Positions 52,079 through 61,122 of a stretch of 64,000 bases of DNA are shown in pieces. The notes under the pieces are model-generated. The model was given only the letters and a program-made list of their open reading frames with translations. It ran no database searches and was not told the origin of the DNA. The first letter of the stretch is position 1. Every line of letters starts with the position of its first letter. Where the stretch lies: positions 1 through 64,000 of the forward strand of contig JAPOSC010000012.1 of assembly GCA_026709935.1 (NCBI GenBank). Reading direction: 5' to 3'. Origin of the DNA: Thiotrichales bacterium. Lineage in GTDB: Bacteria; Pseudomonadota; Gammaproteobacteria; HK1. The position numbers were made by a program, and so were the translations under genes.

Positions 52079-53081
52079 GACGAGCACCCCGCAGTACCGC
52101 CCCCTTACTGTCCTCGCCCTGACCACAGCGCTCGCAGGCTGCGCCGCCACCCACGTCGGCGACGACTGGCAGTGCCCGCTCGCGCAAGGGGAAGTCTGCA
52201 CCAGCATCGTGGCTGCCGACCCCGCGGTCGCGCCGGACGCTGCCCCGCCGCCGCTCGCGACCGACACGCCGCTCTACCGGACGGCCGACCCGCAGGCGAT
52301 GGGGCCGGAGAAACAACCCGAGCCCACGACGCAGCCCGACGCCAAGCCCCGGCCCTGCGCCAAGGGCTGCCATCCCCTCGCCTGGCTCGGGCGACTGTTC
52401 GCCCCGCGCATGGACGCGGGTGAGGCCGCAGACAGCGACGAGCCGGAGTCCACCGCCCCGTCCGCCTCCGGCGCAAGCGACCAGGAGGGCAAAGCGCTTT
52501 GCGGCGCAGAGGCGTCGGCGCTGCAACCGACTCCGGCGGTGATACACGCCGACAAGGGGGCGCTCAGCCCCCATGATGACGTCGCGCCTTGCGCGATCGC
52601 GGCCGAGGTGCAGGACACCGCCCCGTCCGCACCGATCATGGCCGAAGCGCCGATCACGCCGTCCACGGCGCCGACGATCTCCTGCGGCACCGACGATGCC
52701 CCCGCCGCGCCGCCGTTGGAGGTCGATGGCGCCACGGATGGACCGGCGTCCGACGATCCCGAGACACCGTGTGCGACTCTGGCCCCCGTTGACGAGGCCG
52801 CGTCCGCAGCGATCGGCGAGCCCGACAGCTCGATGGTCGCAAACACGGAGACGGGCGGAGTTGAAGTCGCGGCGACCGGGGATGCCATGCCACCGCCGAT
52901 CGCGGATGCACCGCCTCCCGCCGCCGCGACGTTCCTCCTCCCGTCGCCCACACCGGACACCCTGCGCACCGGCGAGGTGGTCGGCCGGATCTGGATTGCC
53001 CCCTTCGTCGACGCGGGCGGCGTGTACCGCGAGGGCGCATGGGTGCGCGCGGTGCTCGCCCCGGCGAGGTGGCGCCGGTGA
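52071..53081 (+). CDS. traV: TraV lipoprotein with a large low-complexity insertion
   Basis: This outer-membrane lipoprotein corresponds to VirB7. A signal sequence ends in the lipobox LAGC, with lipidated C23 or nearby, followed by ATHVGDDWQCPLA. The C-terminal RIWIAPFVDAGGVYREGAWV block is the conserved TraV end. At 336 residues it is about twice the usual length. Most of residues 60-290 is Ala/Pro/Asp/Thr-rich with scattered cysteines and no recognisable fold. It overlaps traB at its start and shares one base with traC. Confidence 0.8.
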   Translation: MAETSTPQYRPLTVLALTTALAGCAATHVGDDWQCPLAQGEVCTSIVAADPAVAPDAAPPPLATDTPLYRTADPQAMGPEKQPEPTTQPDAKPRPCAKGCHPLAWLGRLFAPRMDAGEAADSDEPESTAPSASGASDQEGKALCGAEASALQPTPAVIHADKGALSPHDDVAPCAIAAEVQDTAPSAPIMAEAPITPSTAPTISCGTDDAPAAPPLEVDGATDGPASDDPETPCATLAPVDEAASAAIGEPDSSMVANTETGGVEVAATGDAMPPPIADAPPPAAATFLLPSPTPDTLRTGEVVGRIWIAPFVDAGGVYREGAWVRAVLAPARWRR

Positions 53082-55606
53082 TGATGTCTCGCCTCCTTGC
53101 GCTCTTCGAGGGCTCGGCCGCGCTCGAGACGGAAGTCCGCCCGCCGCTCCCGGCGCCGCTCCATGCGCTGCTCCCCTGGCGGGCGTTCGACGAGGGCGCT
53201 GAGCTCTACGTCAACGCCGCCAGCACCGGCTTCGTGCTGGAGGTCGCGCCCTTCGTCGGATTGGATGCGGAGACGCTGGCCGCCCTGGCGGGGGTGCTCG
53301 CCGATTCCGCACCCGAGCGGGCGACGGTGCAGGTCCTGCATTGGACGAGTCCACGCTTCGGGGCCGCACTTGCCACCTGGGCCGCCCCGCGGGCGGCGGC
53401 GGGCGGCGTCCAGGCGGCGATGGCGGAGCGGAGAGTCGCGCTGCTTCGCCCCGCCGGATGGCGGGCGCTCCATGCGGACGGCCCCCCATACACGCTGCGC
53501 GACGCCCGGGTGTTCGTCTGCGCCGCCCTTGGGGGTGGCCCCGGTCCCGCGACGGAGACCGCACTCGCCGCATTCCGCCGGGCGCTTGAAGGCACCCTCG
53601 CCTCGGTCGGCGCCCCCGCCCGGCGGGTCGCCCCCGATGGGCTGCTCTCGCTCGTCGCCGAGCTCGTCACCCCGACCGTGGCGGGCACCGACGACGGCGG
53701 CCTCGCCCGACCCCCGCGGCGCTGGGCGCCCCGCGACCCGCTGCACATCCAGGCCGCCGCCCCGGACCGCGCCCTCACCGTGCACCCGCGGGGGCTCGTG
53801 GTCCACCACCCGGACGGGACGGACGTCGCGGTCCGGGTGCTCTCGGCCCTCGCCTTCCCCGAGGTCTGGCCCGGGTGGCGGGGCAATGCCCTCATCGGCG
53901 ACTTCCACCGCGACTTCCTCCAGCCGGGCGCCCCGGTGCTGACCGGCTTGACGGTCCGGGTCGGCGATGCGGCGACGGCCGAGCGCGCGCACCTCAAAAG
54001 CGCCCGCGCCGCGCAGCAGGCGGGGACGGGCATCGCCCGCTACCTCCCAGGCCTCCCGGAGAAGGCGAGCGACTGGCGCCTGGTGACGGAGCGCCTCAAA
54101 GACGGCGAGCGGCTCGTCTCCGCCTGCTACTTCGCCGCGGTCTACGCCCCGGTCGATGCCATCGACGCCGCCGAGCAGGCGGTGCGCACCCTCTACCACG
54201 GACAGGGCTGGCGGATGGCGGCCGAGCGCTACGTCCAGCTCCCCGCCTGGCTCGCGTGCCTCCCGATGGCGCCGGCCGGGGGACTCGATGCGGACCTCGC
54301 CCGCATGGGACGGATGAAGACGCTCCTTACCTCGTCGGTGGTCAACCTCGCCCCCGTGCACGGCGAGTGGCGAGGACAGCCCGCGCGCGACGACACCCCG
54401 CCGGTGCTCCTGCTCCTCGGCCGCCGCGGCCAGCCCGCGCCCTGGTCGCCGTTTGCGAACACCGCCGGGAACTACAACGTCGCAGTGACGGGGAAGTCCG
54501 GCTCGGGGAAGTCGGTCCTGATGCAGGAGCTCGTCGCCGGCATCGTCGGCTCGGGCGGCGAGGCGGTGGTCATCGACGACGGGCGCTCGTTCCAGCACTC
54601 GGCGGAAGCGCTCGGCGGTGCCTTCGTCGCCTTCGGCAAGGACGCGGCGTGCCTCAATCCCTTCGCGATGATGGAGGCGGCGACCGCCGCGCACGATGCC
54701 GACTACCGCGAGGAGTGCCTCGCGATGCTCGCCGGGGTCGTGCGCCGGATGTGCCGGCGCCGGGGCGCACTCGACGACTTGGAAGCCGCGCTCATCGACG
54801 AGGCGGTGGGACGGGCGTTCACCGAGGCGGGGAATCAGGCCGACCTCGGGCATGTGCGCCGAGGGCTCGAGTCGCTGAGCGACCGGAGAGCGACGGACCT
54901 CGCGACGTCGCTCAAGCCCTGGTGCCCCGGCGGGCCGCTCGGGCGGCTGTTCGAGGGCACAACGCCTCCCCCGCTCGATGCCGCGCTCACCGTGTTCGAG
55001 CTCTCGGAGCTCAAGGGCCGCGGCGATGTCCAGGGCGTGGTGCTGATGCTCGTGGTGTTTCTCGCCACCCAGCGCATGTACCACGGCCCCCGCACACGCG
55101 CGAAGGCCATCGTCATCGACGAGGCGTGGGACCTCCTCGCCGGCGAAGAGAGCCGGCGCTTCCTCGAAGGCGCCGCGCGCCGAGCGCGGAAATACCGCGG
55201 CGCTCTGGTGACCGGCACCCAGTCGGTCAACGACTACTACACCAACCCGGCCGCGCGGGCCGCATGGGAGAACGCCGACTGGGTGCTCTTCCTCGCCCAG
55301 AAGGACGAGTCGGTGGAGCTCTTGAAGTCCGAGAAGCGTATCCACTGCGACCCCGGGATGGAGCGGGCCTTGAAGAGCCTCGCCACCGTCGACGGTCGCC
55401 ACGCCGAGCTCGTGCTGCACGGCCCCGACGGCTGGCGGGTCGCCCGCCTCGTCCTCGACCCCTTCTCCGTCGCCCTCTACTCCTCGCGCGGCCCCGTCTA
55501 CACCGCGGTCGAGCGGCTGAAGGCGGAAGGGCTCACCACCGAGCAGGCCGTCGTGCGCCTCGCCGCGGGCGAGATCCCGACTCAACCCGCAGGAGACCGA
55601 CGATGA
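53081..55606 (+). CDS. traC: TraC, conjugation ATPase (VirB4-like)
   Basis: The 841-residue hexameric ATPase powers pilus assembly at the inner membrane. Walker A is GKSGSGKS (471-478) and Walker B is AIVIDEAWDLL with D680/E681. The N-terminal half matches the TraC-type VirB4 domain. ATG at 53081 coincides with the last base of the traV stop; a second ATG follows immediately. Its stop overlaps the next gene by 4 bases. Confidence 0.95.
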   Translation: MMSRLLALFEGSAALETEVRPPLPAPLHALLPWRAFDEGAELYVNAASTGFVLEVAPFVGLDAETLAALAGVLADSAPERATVQVLHWTSPRFGAALATWAAPRAAAGGVQAAMAERRVALLRPAGWRALHADGPPYTLRDARVFVCAALGGGPGPATETALAAFRRALEGTLASVGAPARRVAPDGLLSLVAELVTPTVAGTDDGGLARPPRRWAPRDPLHIQAAAPDRALTVHPRGLVVHHPDGTDVAVRVLSALAFPEVWPGWRGNALIGDFHRDFLQPGAPVLTGLTVRVGDAATAERAHLKSARAAQQAGTGIARYLPGLPEKASDWRLVTERLKDGERLVSACYFAAVYAPVDAIDAAEQAVRTLYHGQGWRMAAERYVQLPAWLACLPMAPAGGLDADLARMGRMKTLLTSSVVNLAPVHGEWRGQPARDDTPPVLLLLGRRGQPAPWSPFANTAGNYNVAVTGKSGSGKSVLMQELVAGIVGSGGEAVVIDDGRSFQHSAEALGGAFVAFGKDAACLNPFAMMEAATAAHDADYREECLAMLAGVVRRMCRRRGALDDLEAALIDEAVGRAFTEAGNQADLGHVRRGLESLSDRRATDLATSLKPWCPGGPLGRLFEGTTPPPLDAALTVFELSELKGRGDVQGVVLMLVVFLATQRMYHGPRTRAKAIVIDEAWDLLAGEESRRFLEGAARRARKYRGALVTGTQSVNDYYTNPAARAAWENADWVLFLAQKDESVELLKSEKRIHCDPGMERALKSLATVDGRHAELVLHGPDGWRVARLVLDPFSVALYSSRGPVYTAVERLKAEGLTTEQAVVRLAAGEIPTQPAGDRR

Positions 55607-56277
55607 AAAGACCCAGAACACGCCCCGGCGACGGGGTCGGCCCGACCACCCCCGACTCCCGCCCCCTCGTCTGGCCCGGAAGCCCCGAGGGCGCCACCGC
55701 CGCGGACGTGGACTTCGCCGCCCTCGCCCATGTCCTCGCCCACACCTGCCGGTGGGGCGGGCGGACCCGCCACTACTTGAGCCTCGCCCAGCACGCGGTG
55801 GCGGTGAGCGAGGAGGTCGAGGGGCTCGACGGCGTGACCGATGCGGAGCGCCGCACGCTCGCGCTGCACGGACTGCTCGCCTCAGCCCCCGCCGCCTGGC
55901 TCGGCGACGCAGCGGACCCGGCCTCGACCCGGGCGGCCGAGCGCCACCGCCGCCACACCGCCGCCATCGAGCGCGCGGTGCGCGAGGCCGCAGGATTGCC
56001 CGCAGACCTCTCACCCGAGTGGGCGACGCTCCTCGGACTGGTCGCCCGCATGGTGGATGCGGCCGAGCGCCGCGACCTCGGCGTCGGGGCCACCGCCGCC
56101 GGAGTCGGCTTCCCGCCCGCCCGGCGCCGGGTGCGGCCAGTGGCACCCGCCAAGGCCGCCCGGCGCTGGCTGGCCCGCTTCGAGACGCTCACCGCGCCGC
56201 CGGCGGGCGGGACAGCGGTGCCGGAGACGCACTCCGGCCCCGCCGCCACCCCGGAGGCGGTATCCGATGCCGCGTAA
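55603..56277 (+). CDS. YfbR-like HD-family protein with altered catalytic motif
   Basis: The 224-residue product resembles phage and plasmid HD hydrolases: FAALAHVLAHTCRWGGRTRH and YLSLAQHAVAVSE match their N-terminal metal-ligand region. The expected ALHDA pair reads ALHG (H89-G90), so the defining aspartate is missing while a downstream WLGD is kept. It may therefore be inactive as a nucleotidase. The C-terminal 100 residues are variable. It is embedded in the tra operon, overlapping traC and trbI, where no F-plasmid counterpart exists. Confidence 0.65.
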   Translation: MKRPRTRPGDGVGPTTPDSRPLVWPGSPEGATAADVDFAALAHVLAHTCRWGGRTRHYLSLAQHAVAVSEEVEGLDGVTDAERRTLALHGLLASAPAAWLGDAADPASTRAAERHRRHTAAIERAVREAAGLPADLSPEWATLLGLVARMVDAAERRDLGVGATAAGVGFPPARRRVRPVAPAKAARRWLARFETLTAPPAGGTAVPETHSGPAATPEAVSDAA

Positions 56278-56635
56278 CACGGGCCCGGAAATGCACGCGC
56301 TCCCCTCGCTCGCCGCGGCCGCCCTTGTCGCGGCCGGCACCGCCGCCGCAGTGGCGGCGCTGGCGCTGCGCCTCGCGCCCGAGCCTCCACCACCGGTCGC
56401 GCGGGTGCACCTGGAATCCCTCGTCGCCGCGCACGTCGAGGCCGCGGCCCGCGACGGGGCGGCACCGGAGACCACCCACGCCTTCGCCGCCGCGCTCGAC
56501 GCCGCCCTCGCCCAAGTCGCCGCCCGCCACCGCGTCGTGCTCCTCCCCGCCCGCGCGGTCGCAGCCGGGGCGCCGGACCTGACGCCCGCAGTCCGCACAG
56601 CACTCGAGGCGGCCCTGACGGAGCCACAGCCATGA
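56267..56635 (+). CDS. trbI: TrbI-like F-type transfer protein
   Basis: The 122-residue protein has one N-terminal membrane helix. Its periplasmic tail contains the TrbI pattern of an F-A-x-A-L-D segment followed by RHRVVLLPARAVAAGAPDLT, which characterises F-type TrbI. TrbI influences pilus outgrowth and retraction. It lies between the HD-like gene and the S26 peptidase gene with overlaps on both sides. Confidence 0.75.
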   Translation: MPRNTGPEMHALPSLAAAALVAAGTAAAVAALALRLAPEPPPPVARVHLESLVAAHVEAAARDGAAPETTHAFAAALDAALAQVAARHRVVLLPARAVAAGAPDLTPAVRTALEAALTEPQP

Positions 56636-57231
56636 CGCTGCGTCTGCGCCGCGCGCACTTCCTCTCCGCCGATGCGCTCCGGGCCAAGGCTCGCATCCGC
56701 CGCCGCGCCCGCTGCGTGCTCGCCGCCTTCGCTGCACTTGCGGTGCTGTGGCTCGGCGTCGCTTCCCGGGTGCATGTCAATGCAAGCTGGTCCGACCCCG
56801 CCTGGGGCTACGTGCTGCTGCCGACCGGCACCCCCACCCACGGCGACCAGGTGGTGTTCGACCCGCCCGCCGCGCTCGGGGCGCCGGCACCGTACCTGAA
56901 GACCGTGCGCGGACTTTCAGGCGACCAGGTCTCGGTCGGTCCGGACCACACGGTGGCGGTGAACGGGATTGCCCTCGGGCGCGCCAAGCCCCACGCGCAC
57001 GACGGGCGCCCGCTTCAACCCATCACCCCGGGGACGGTCCCCGCCGGACACTACTTCGTCCACGGCGCCCACCCCGACAGCCACGACAGCCGCTACGCCG
57101 AGGTGGGGCTGGTTCCTCGCTCGGCCATCCAGGGCCGCGCCCTCGCGCTCCCCGACCTCCCCTGGCTCGGCCTCGCGGGGCCGCTGGTGGGGCCGGAGAC
57201 GGTTGCGGTGACCGCGGAGACGCGACCATGA
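56632..57231 (+). CDS. S26-family conjugation signal peptidase
   Basis: This 199-residue membrane-anchored serine peptidase has one N-terminal helix (about 28-45). The nucleophile is S54 in NASWSDPAWGY, which aligns with the N-x-T-x-S-x-P signature of RP4 TraF, and the general base is K90 in YLKTVRGLSGD. It probably processes the pilin or another exported Tra protein. F itself lacks such a gene, but SXT-type elements carry one (TrhF/TrsF). It overlaps trbI and traW by 4 bases. Confidence 0.85.
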   Translation: MTLRLRRAHFLSADALRAKARIRRRARCVLAAFAALAVLWLGVASRVHVNASWSDPAWGYVLLPTGTPTHGDQVVFDPPAALGAPAPYLKTVRGLSGDQVSVGPDHTVAVNGIALGRAKPHAHDGRPLQPITPGTVPAGHYFVHGAHPDSHDSRYAEVGLVPRSAIQGRALALPDLPWLGLAGPLVGPETVAVTAETRP

Positions 57232-57896
57232 GACGCCTCCGCTTCATTCGCCGTCCGGTCGCACTCGGACTCCTGCTCGCCGCGATGCTGACCACGGTGC
57301 CGCTTCCGGCCAAGGACCTCGGCGTGCGCGGCACCACCTGGCCCATCGCCGAGCCCGATCTCCTCGACGCCCTCACCGCGCGCCTCGAAGCCCTGCGCGA
57401 CACGGGCGCGTTCGAACGCTGGAACGCCGCCGCGAGTGCCCGCGCCCGCGCGTTCCTGGAGACCCCGCCCCGGGTTCCCGGCCTCGTCCCGGCGACCGAG
57501 GACCGTACGCGCCGCTTCGACCCCACTCTCACCATCGCCCGCACTGTCGTCACCCCGGACGGGACCGTGCTCGCCCGCGCCGGCGCCCGCGTCAATCCGC
57601 TCGACCACGTGGTGCTCACGCGTCCGCTGCTGCTCGTCGACGGCACGCGCGCCGCGGAAGTCGCCTGGGCGCTCCGCTACCCCACGCCCGCGACGCTGGT
57701 CCTCGTCGCCGGGCCACCGCTCGCCCTCGCCCGCACCCACCGCCGCCCCGTCTTCTTCGACCAGGGCGGCGCCATTGCGCGGCGGTTCCGGATCCGGGCC
57801 ACCCCCTCGGTGGTGACGCAGGAGGCGACGTGGCTCCGCATCACCGAGGTCGCGCTCGACGACTCGGCCGGCGACCGACCGAAGGACGGCCGATGA
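57228..57896 (+). CDS. traW: TraW, pilus assembly protein
   Basis: This 222-residue exported protein has a signal peptide ending near VPLPAKDLG and the TraW start GVRGTTWPIAEPDLL. The conserved FDPTLTIARTVVTPDG and VNPLDHV blocks follow. TraW and TrbC interact in the periplasm during pilus assembly. It begins with an ATGA overlap with the peptidase gene. Confidence 0.88.
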   Translation: MRRLRFIRRPVALGLLLAAMLTTVPLPAKDLGVRGTTWPIAEPDLLDALTARLEALRDTGAFERWNAAASARARAFLETPPRVPGLVPATEDRTRRFDPTLTIARTVVTPDGTVLARAGARVNPLDHVVLTRPLLLVDGTRAAEVAWALRYPTPATLVLVAGPPLALARTHRRPVFFDQGGAIARRFRIRATPSVVTQEATWLRITEVALDDSAGDRPKDGR

Positions 57897-57966
57897 CGAC
57901 GCACACCGCACGGCCGGCCGTGGCCACGACCCCTCGGCCCCAACCCATCGACAGGAGGCGCTCTCC

Positions 57967-58317
57967 ATGCAGGACGTGAACCGGGTGACGCTGTTCGGCC
58001 GCGCGGGCCGGGATGCGACGCGCCGCACCCTCGCGAGCGGCGACGGCTGCGCGACCTTCACGCTCGCGACCACCGCAACGTGGCGCCGCAAGGACGGAGA
58101 ACGCGCCGAGCGGACCGAGTGGCACCGTGTCGTCGTCTTCGGCCCCGCGGTCGATGCGGTCGCCCGCGCGGTGCGGACCGGCCGCCCGGTGCTGGTCGAG
58201 GGCCGCCTCACCTCGCGCACCTTCGAGGCCGACGCGGGGGCGGAGCGCCGGGTGTGGGAGGTGGTGGTCGACGCACGGGGCACGGTGAGCGTGCCGCCGG
58301 CACCGGGCGCACCATGA
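57967..58317 (+). CDS. ssb: Single-stranded DNA-binding protein
   Basis: The 116-residue OB-fold protein carries SSB signatures NRVTLFGRAGRDA, ATFTLATTATWRR and TEWHRVVVFG. It lacks the usual acidic C-terminal tip (it ends APGAP), which normally recruits repair proteins. An AGGAGG site precedes the ATG. A 28-codon frame from 57894 overlaps its start and may couple translation to traW. It probably coats transferred single-stranded DNA in the recipient; an ssb within the pilus genes, rather than the leading region, is notable. Confidence 0.85.
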   Translation: MQDVNRVTLFGRAGRDATRRTLASGDGCATFTLATTATWRRKDGERAERTEWHRVVVFGPAVDAVARAVRTGRPVLVEGRLTSRTFEADAGAERRVWEVVVDARGTVSVPPAPGAP

Positions 58318-59306
58318 GCCTCCGCCCACTCGCGCTCGCCGCCCTGCTCGCGCTGCTCCCCGGCGCGGCCCACGCCCAGGCGTGCACCGGACGCTTCGTC
58401 AATCCGCTCACCGATGTGTGCTGGGAGTGCCTCTTTCCGCTGTCCATCGGCCCGGTGTCCATCGGCAGTGCGGCCGGGACGCCCGATACCCCGAACCCGA
58501 GTGCCTCCATCTGCTTCTGCGGCGCGCCCATCCCCCGCATCGGGCTCTCGGTCGGGGTGTGGGAGCCCGCCCGGCTCGTCGATGCCTCGCGCGCGCCTTG
58601 GTGCTTCCCGAACCTCGGGGGCCTCACCATCGCCCCGGGACTCCCCGCCGGACGGGGGCGGACCGGTGCCTCCGGCGGCGACGGCGCATCAGGCTCGGTC
58701 TGGCACGCCCATCACTACGTCTATCCGCTGCTGTCCTGGATAGGCGCACTCCTCGACTTGGGGTGCCTCGAGTCCGGCGGCCTCGACCTCGCCTGGGCCT
58801 CGGAGCTCGACCCCGCGTGGTTGGATGACGAGCTCTCCTTTCTCCTCAACCCCGAAGCGGCACTGTTCGCAAGCTTGCCTGCGCAAGCGGCTTGCGCCGC
58901 CGACTGCGCGGCCGCCTCCGCGGGTCTCCCCCTCGACCCCCTGTTCTGGTGTCTCGGGTGCCAGGGCGGGGCGTACCCCTTGACCGGCAACGTCGCCGCC
59001 CATGTCGGCGGGGTGCAGGCCTCGCTCCTCGCGGGCGAGCGCCTCCTCTACCGCTTGCACCGCGCCGGACTCGCCTTCGGGACCATGGGGAGCGGCGCGC
59101 TCTGCGGACACATCCCGATGCCAGTGATGCGCAAATCCCAGTACCGCTGGCAGATGACGCAGCCCGTGCCCGCCACCACGCCGTTCACCGGCTGCAACCC
59201 CACCGGCCGGTCCTCGGTGCTGTGGGAGAGCTTGCGCGAGGTCCCGGTCGCCGGCGAGCACTTCGGCTACCTCGTGTGGCGGAAGCGGAACTGCTGCCTG
59301 TTGTGA
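58314..59306 (+). CDS. traU: TraU, DNA transfer/pilus protein
   Basis: The 330-residue exported protein has a signal peptide ending AAHAQ. The cysteine-rich TraU pattern follows: CTGRFVNPLTDVCWECLFPL, SICFCG, and a late CGHIPMPVMRKSQYRWQM block. TraU is a periplasmic protein needed more for DNA transfer than for pilus formation. Many cysteines imply disulfides that the TrbC/TraF thioredoxin-like proteins could maintain. It overlaps ssb by 4 bases. Confidence 0.92.
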   Translation: MSLRPLALAALLALLPGAAHAQACTGRFVNPLTDVCWECLFPLSIGPVSIGSAAGTPDTPNPSASICFCGAPIPRIGLSVGVWEPARLVDASRAPWCFPNLGGLTIAPGLPAGRGRTGASGGDGASGSVWHAHHYVYPLLSWIGALLDLGCLESGGLDLAWASELDPAWLDDELSFLLNPEAALFASLPAQAACAADCAAASAGLPLDPLFWCLGCQGGAYPLTGNVAAHVGGVQASLLAGERLLYRLHRAGLAFGTMGSGALCGHIPMPVMRKSQYRWQMTQPVPATTPFTGCNPTGRSSVLWESLREVPVAGEHFGYLVWRKRNCCLL

Positions 59307-59320
59307 GGAGGGGACGACGC

Positions 59321-60043
59321 ATGAGAAGGATGGACGCGAAGCACGGCACGGCGGCGCTCGCCCTCGCGGGACTGCTGATGGGAAGTGCCCGCATGACGTT
59401 CCCGGACGAAACGCCCGAGGCCGCAGCCCGAGCGCTGGTCGAAGCGGTCACCGCGACCCGCCCCGAGACGGAAGCCCTCGACGCGTGGAGCCGCACCGTG
59501 CTCGACCGGGCGCTCGAATCCGCCGGCACCCCATCGACCGAGGACGGGACCCCACCCACCACCCCGCTCCCGGCCGAGCGCCACGCGGCGACCCTGGCCC
59601 GCAGCCTCGCTCCCGACGCGGCCGGCCCCGCCGTCCTCATCTTCACGAGCCTCGCCCTCCCCGAGTCAAGCTGGCGGCGGTGGAGCCTCGATGCGGCCCG
59701 CGCCGGCGCCACGCTCGTGCTCCGGGGCGTCGTCCCCGACGGGCTCGCGGCGACGGTGCGCCGCCTCCGCGCCCGCCTCCCCGAGGGCGGGGCGAGCGTC
59801 GCCATCGACCCCGCGCTCTTCCGGCGCTTCCGCATCGACGCCATCCCCGCGGTGGCGGTGGTCCCGGGCGGCATCGCCCCCTGCCGGCGCCGGGGTTGCG
59901 CGGACGACGCCCCACCCCCACACGACCGCATCGCGGGCAACATCGGGCTCGTGGCTGCGCTTGAAGCGGTCGCGGCCGAGGGGGCGGTGGGACGGGAGAC
60001 CGCACAGCGGCATCTTGCGCGCCTGCGGGAGGCGCGGCCGTGA
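59321..60043 (+). CDS. trbC: TrbC-like F-type transfer protein
   Basis: The 240-residue exported protein has an N-terminal hydrophobic segment and a C-terminal thioredoxin-like region (AVLIFTSLALPESSW, VLRGVVPDG, IDAIPAVAVVPGG), which is the TrbC_Ftype pattern without a CxxC. A GAGGAGGGG site lies upstream of the ATG at 59321. It works with TraW in the periplasm. It overlaps traN by 4 bases. Confidence 0.85.
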   Translation: MRRMDAKHGTAALALAGLLMGSARMTFPDETPEAAARALVEAVTATRPETEALDAWSRTVLDRALESAGTPSTEDGTPPTTPLPAERHAATLARSLAPDAAGPAVLIFTSLALPESSWRRWSLDAARAGATLVLRGVVPDGLAATVRRLRARLPEGGASVAIDPALFRRFRIDAIPAVAVVPGGIAPCRRRGCADDAPPPHDRIAGNIGLVAALEAVAAEGAVGRETAQRHLARLREARP

Positions 60044-61122
60044 GGGCGCCGGAATCGACGATGCGCTCCGCGGTTGCGATCACGCTGGCCGCAGCGACGT
60101 GGATTGCAACCCCCCCGGCCTTCGCCGACGACCCCCGCACCGCCGCCCATCTCCTCGGCGCCGCTGGTCAGGCGGACGCGGCGGCAATCGCCCGCGACGG
60201 TGCCCTGTCCGCCACCGTGCCAGGGTTCGCGGGCACCACACTCCCCGAGACCACCCTCGACCCGGACACCCTGCCGGACGCGGCCCGTGCGCGCCTCGCT
60301 GCCCCGGACGACGTCGGTGGCGCGGCCGGTCGTCTGGTTGTCGAGGGCGCGACCACCCGCACCCCCGTCCCGGTCCCGGCGGACGGGCCGGTGGCGCAGC
60401 GCGCCGCGGCGGTCACCGCCGACCCGCAAGCGCCCGCCCTCGGGGCAGCGGGCCTCGCCTCGGGGAGTGCGACCGACTGCACGGCCGGACTCGGCCAGGC
60501 GGACGCCGGCGGCCCGTGCGGCGCGGTGCGCTACTGCGTGGGCGCAGGGTGCGAGACCGTCACGGCCGAGGCCAATACCGGGTTCCTCGACGCCACCACC
60601 AAGCTCAACATGGTGATGACCCTCGGGGGCGACGCCTTCGACCGCCAGGCGCTGCGCTTCTTCGCCGGCACGCGCCGCGCCTGCCGCATCCGCTGGGGCG
60701 GGCTCGCCAACTGCTGCAAGAATAGCGGACCGCTGGTCGGGCTCGCCCACTGCTCGGCCGCCGAGCGGGCGCTCGCCGAAGAGCGCCACGCGGGCCATAC
60801 CCACCACCTCGGCACCCGCTGTGCACGGCGGGTGTTCGGGGTGTGTCTCAAACGCGAGCGGGTGTGGTGCGTGTTCGGCTCGAAGCTCGGGCGCATTCTC
60901 CACAGCCAAGCGCGTCCGCAGCTCGGGCTCGGCTGGGGGAGCTGCCGGGGCTTCACCATCGCCGAGGTCGAGCGCATCGACTTCGCCGCTCTCGACCTCT
61001 CGGCGTTCGCCGACGACCTCCTCGATGCGAGTCAGGCGCCGTCGGTGACGCTCCCCGAGGCGGACGAGACCGGCGCGGCGCTTCGCACCCGCATCGAGGA
61101 CTTCTACCGGAGGGCGCCGTGA
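60040..61122 (+). CDS. traN: TraN, mating-pair stabilisation protein (short form)
   Basis: The 360-residue exported protein has a signal peptide ending PPAFADD. The cysteine-rich C-terminal part of TraN follows: CGAVRYCVGAGC, RRACRIRWGGLANCCKN and the WGSCRGFTIAEVERIDF block. F TraN has about 600 residues; the missing middle is the outer-membrane-protein recognition region, so recipient specificity may differ. The GTG at 60040 overlaps trbC in the operon's usual style and follows GGGAGG; the ATG at 60061 is an alternative. Confidence 0.85.
   Translation: MRAPESTMRSAVAITLAAATWIATPPAFADDPRTAAHLLGAAGQADAAAIARDGALSATVPGFAGTTLPETTLDPDTLPDAARARLAAPDDVGGAAGRLVVEGATTRTPVPVPADGPVAQRAAAVTADPQAPALGAAGLASGSATDCTAGLGQADAGGPCGAVRYCVGAGCETVTAEANTGFLDATTKLNMVMTLGGDAFDRQALRFFAGTRRACRIRWGGLANCCKNSGPLVGLAHCSAAERALAEERHAGHTHHLGTRCARRVFGVCLKRERVWCVFGSKLGRILHSQARPQLGLGWGSCRGFTIAEVERIDFAALDLSAFADDLLDASQAPSVTLPEADETGAALRTRIEDFYRRAP

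Noticed and set aside
53875-55590. A long alternative plus-strand frame inside traC that leads into the HD-like gene
   Set aside because: The portion before 55603 overlaps traC out of frame and has no family features; only the part from 55603 is real.
52274-56146. A 1290-codon minus-strand frame opposite traV, traC and the HD-like gene
   Set aside because: It is low-complexity antisense of genes with clear Walker motifs and lipobox; no domain is recognisable in it.
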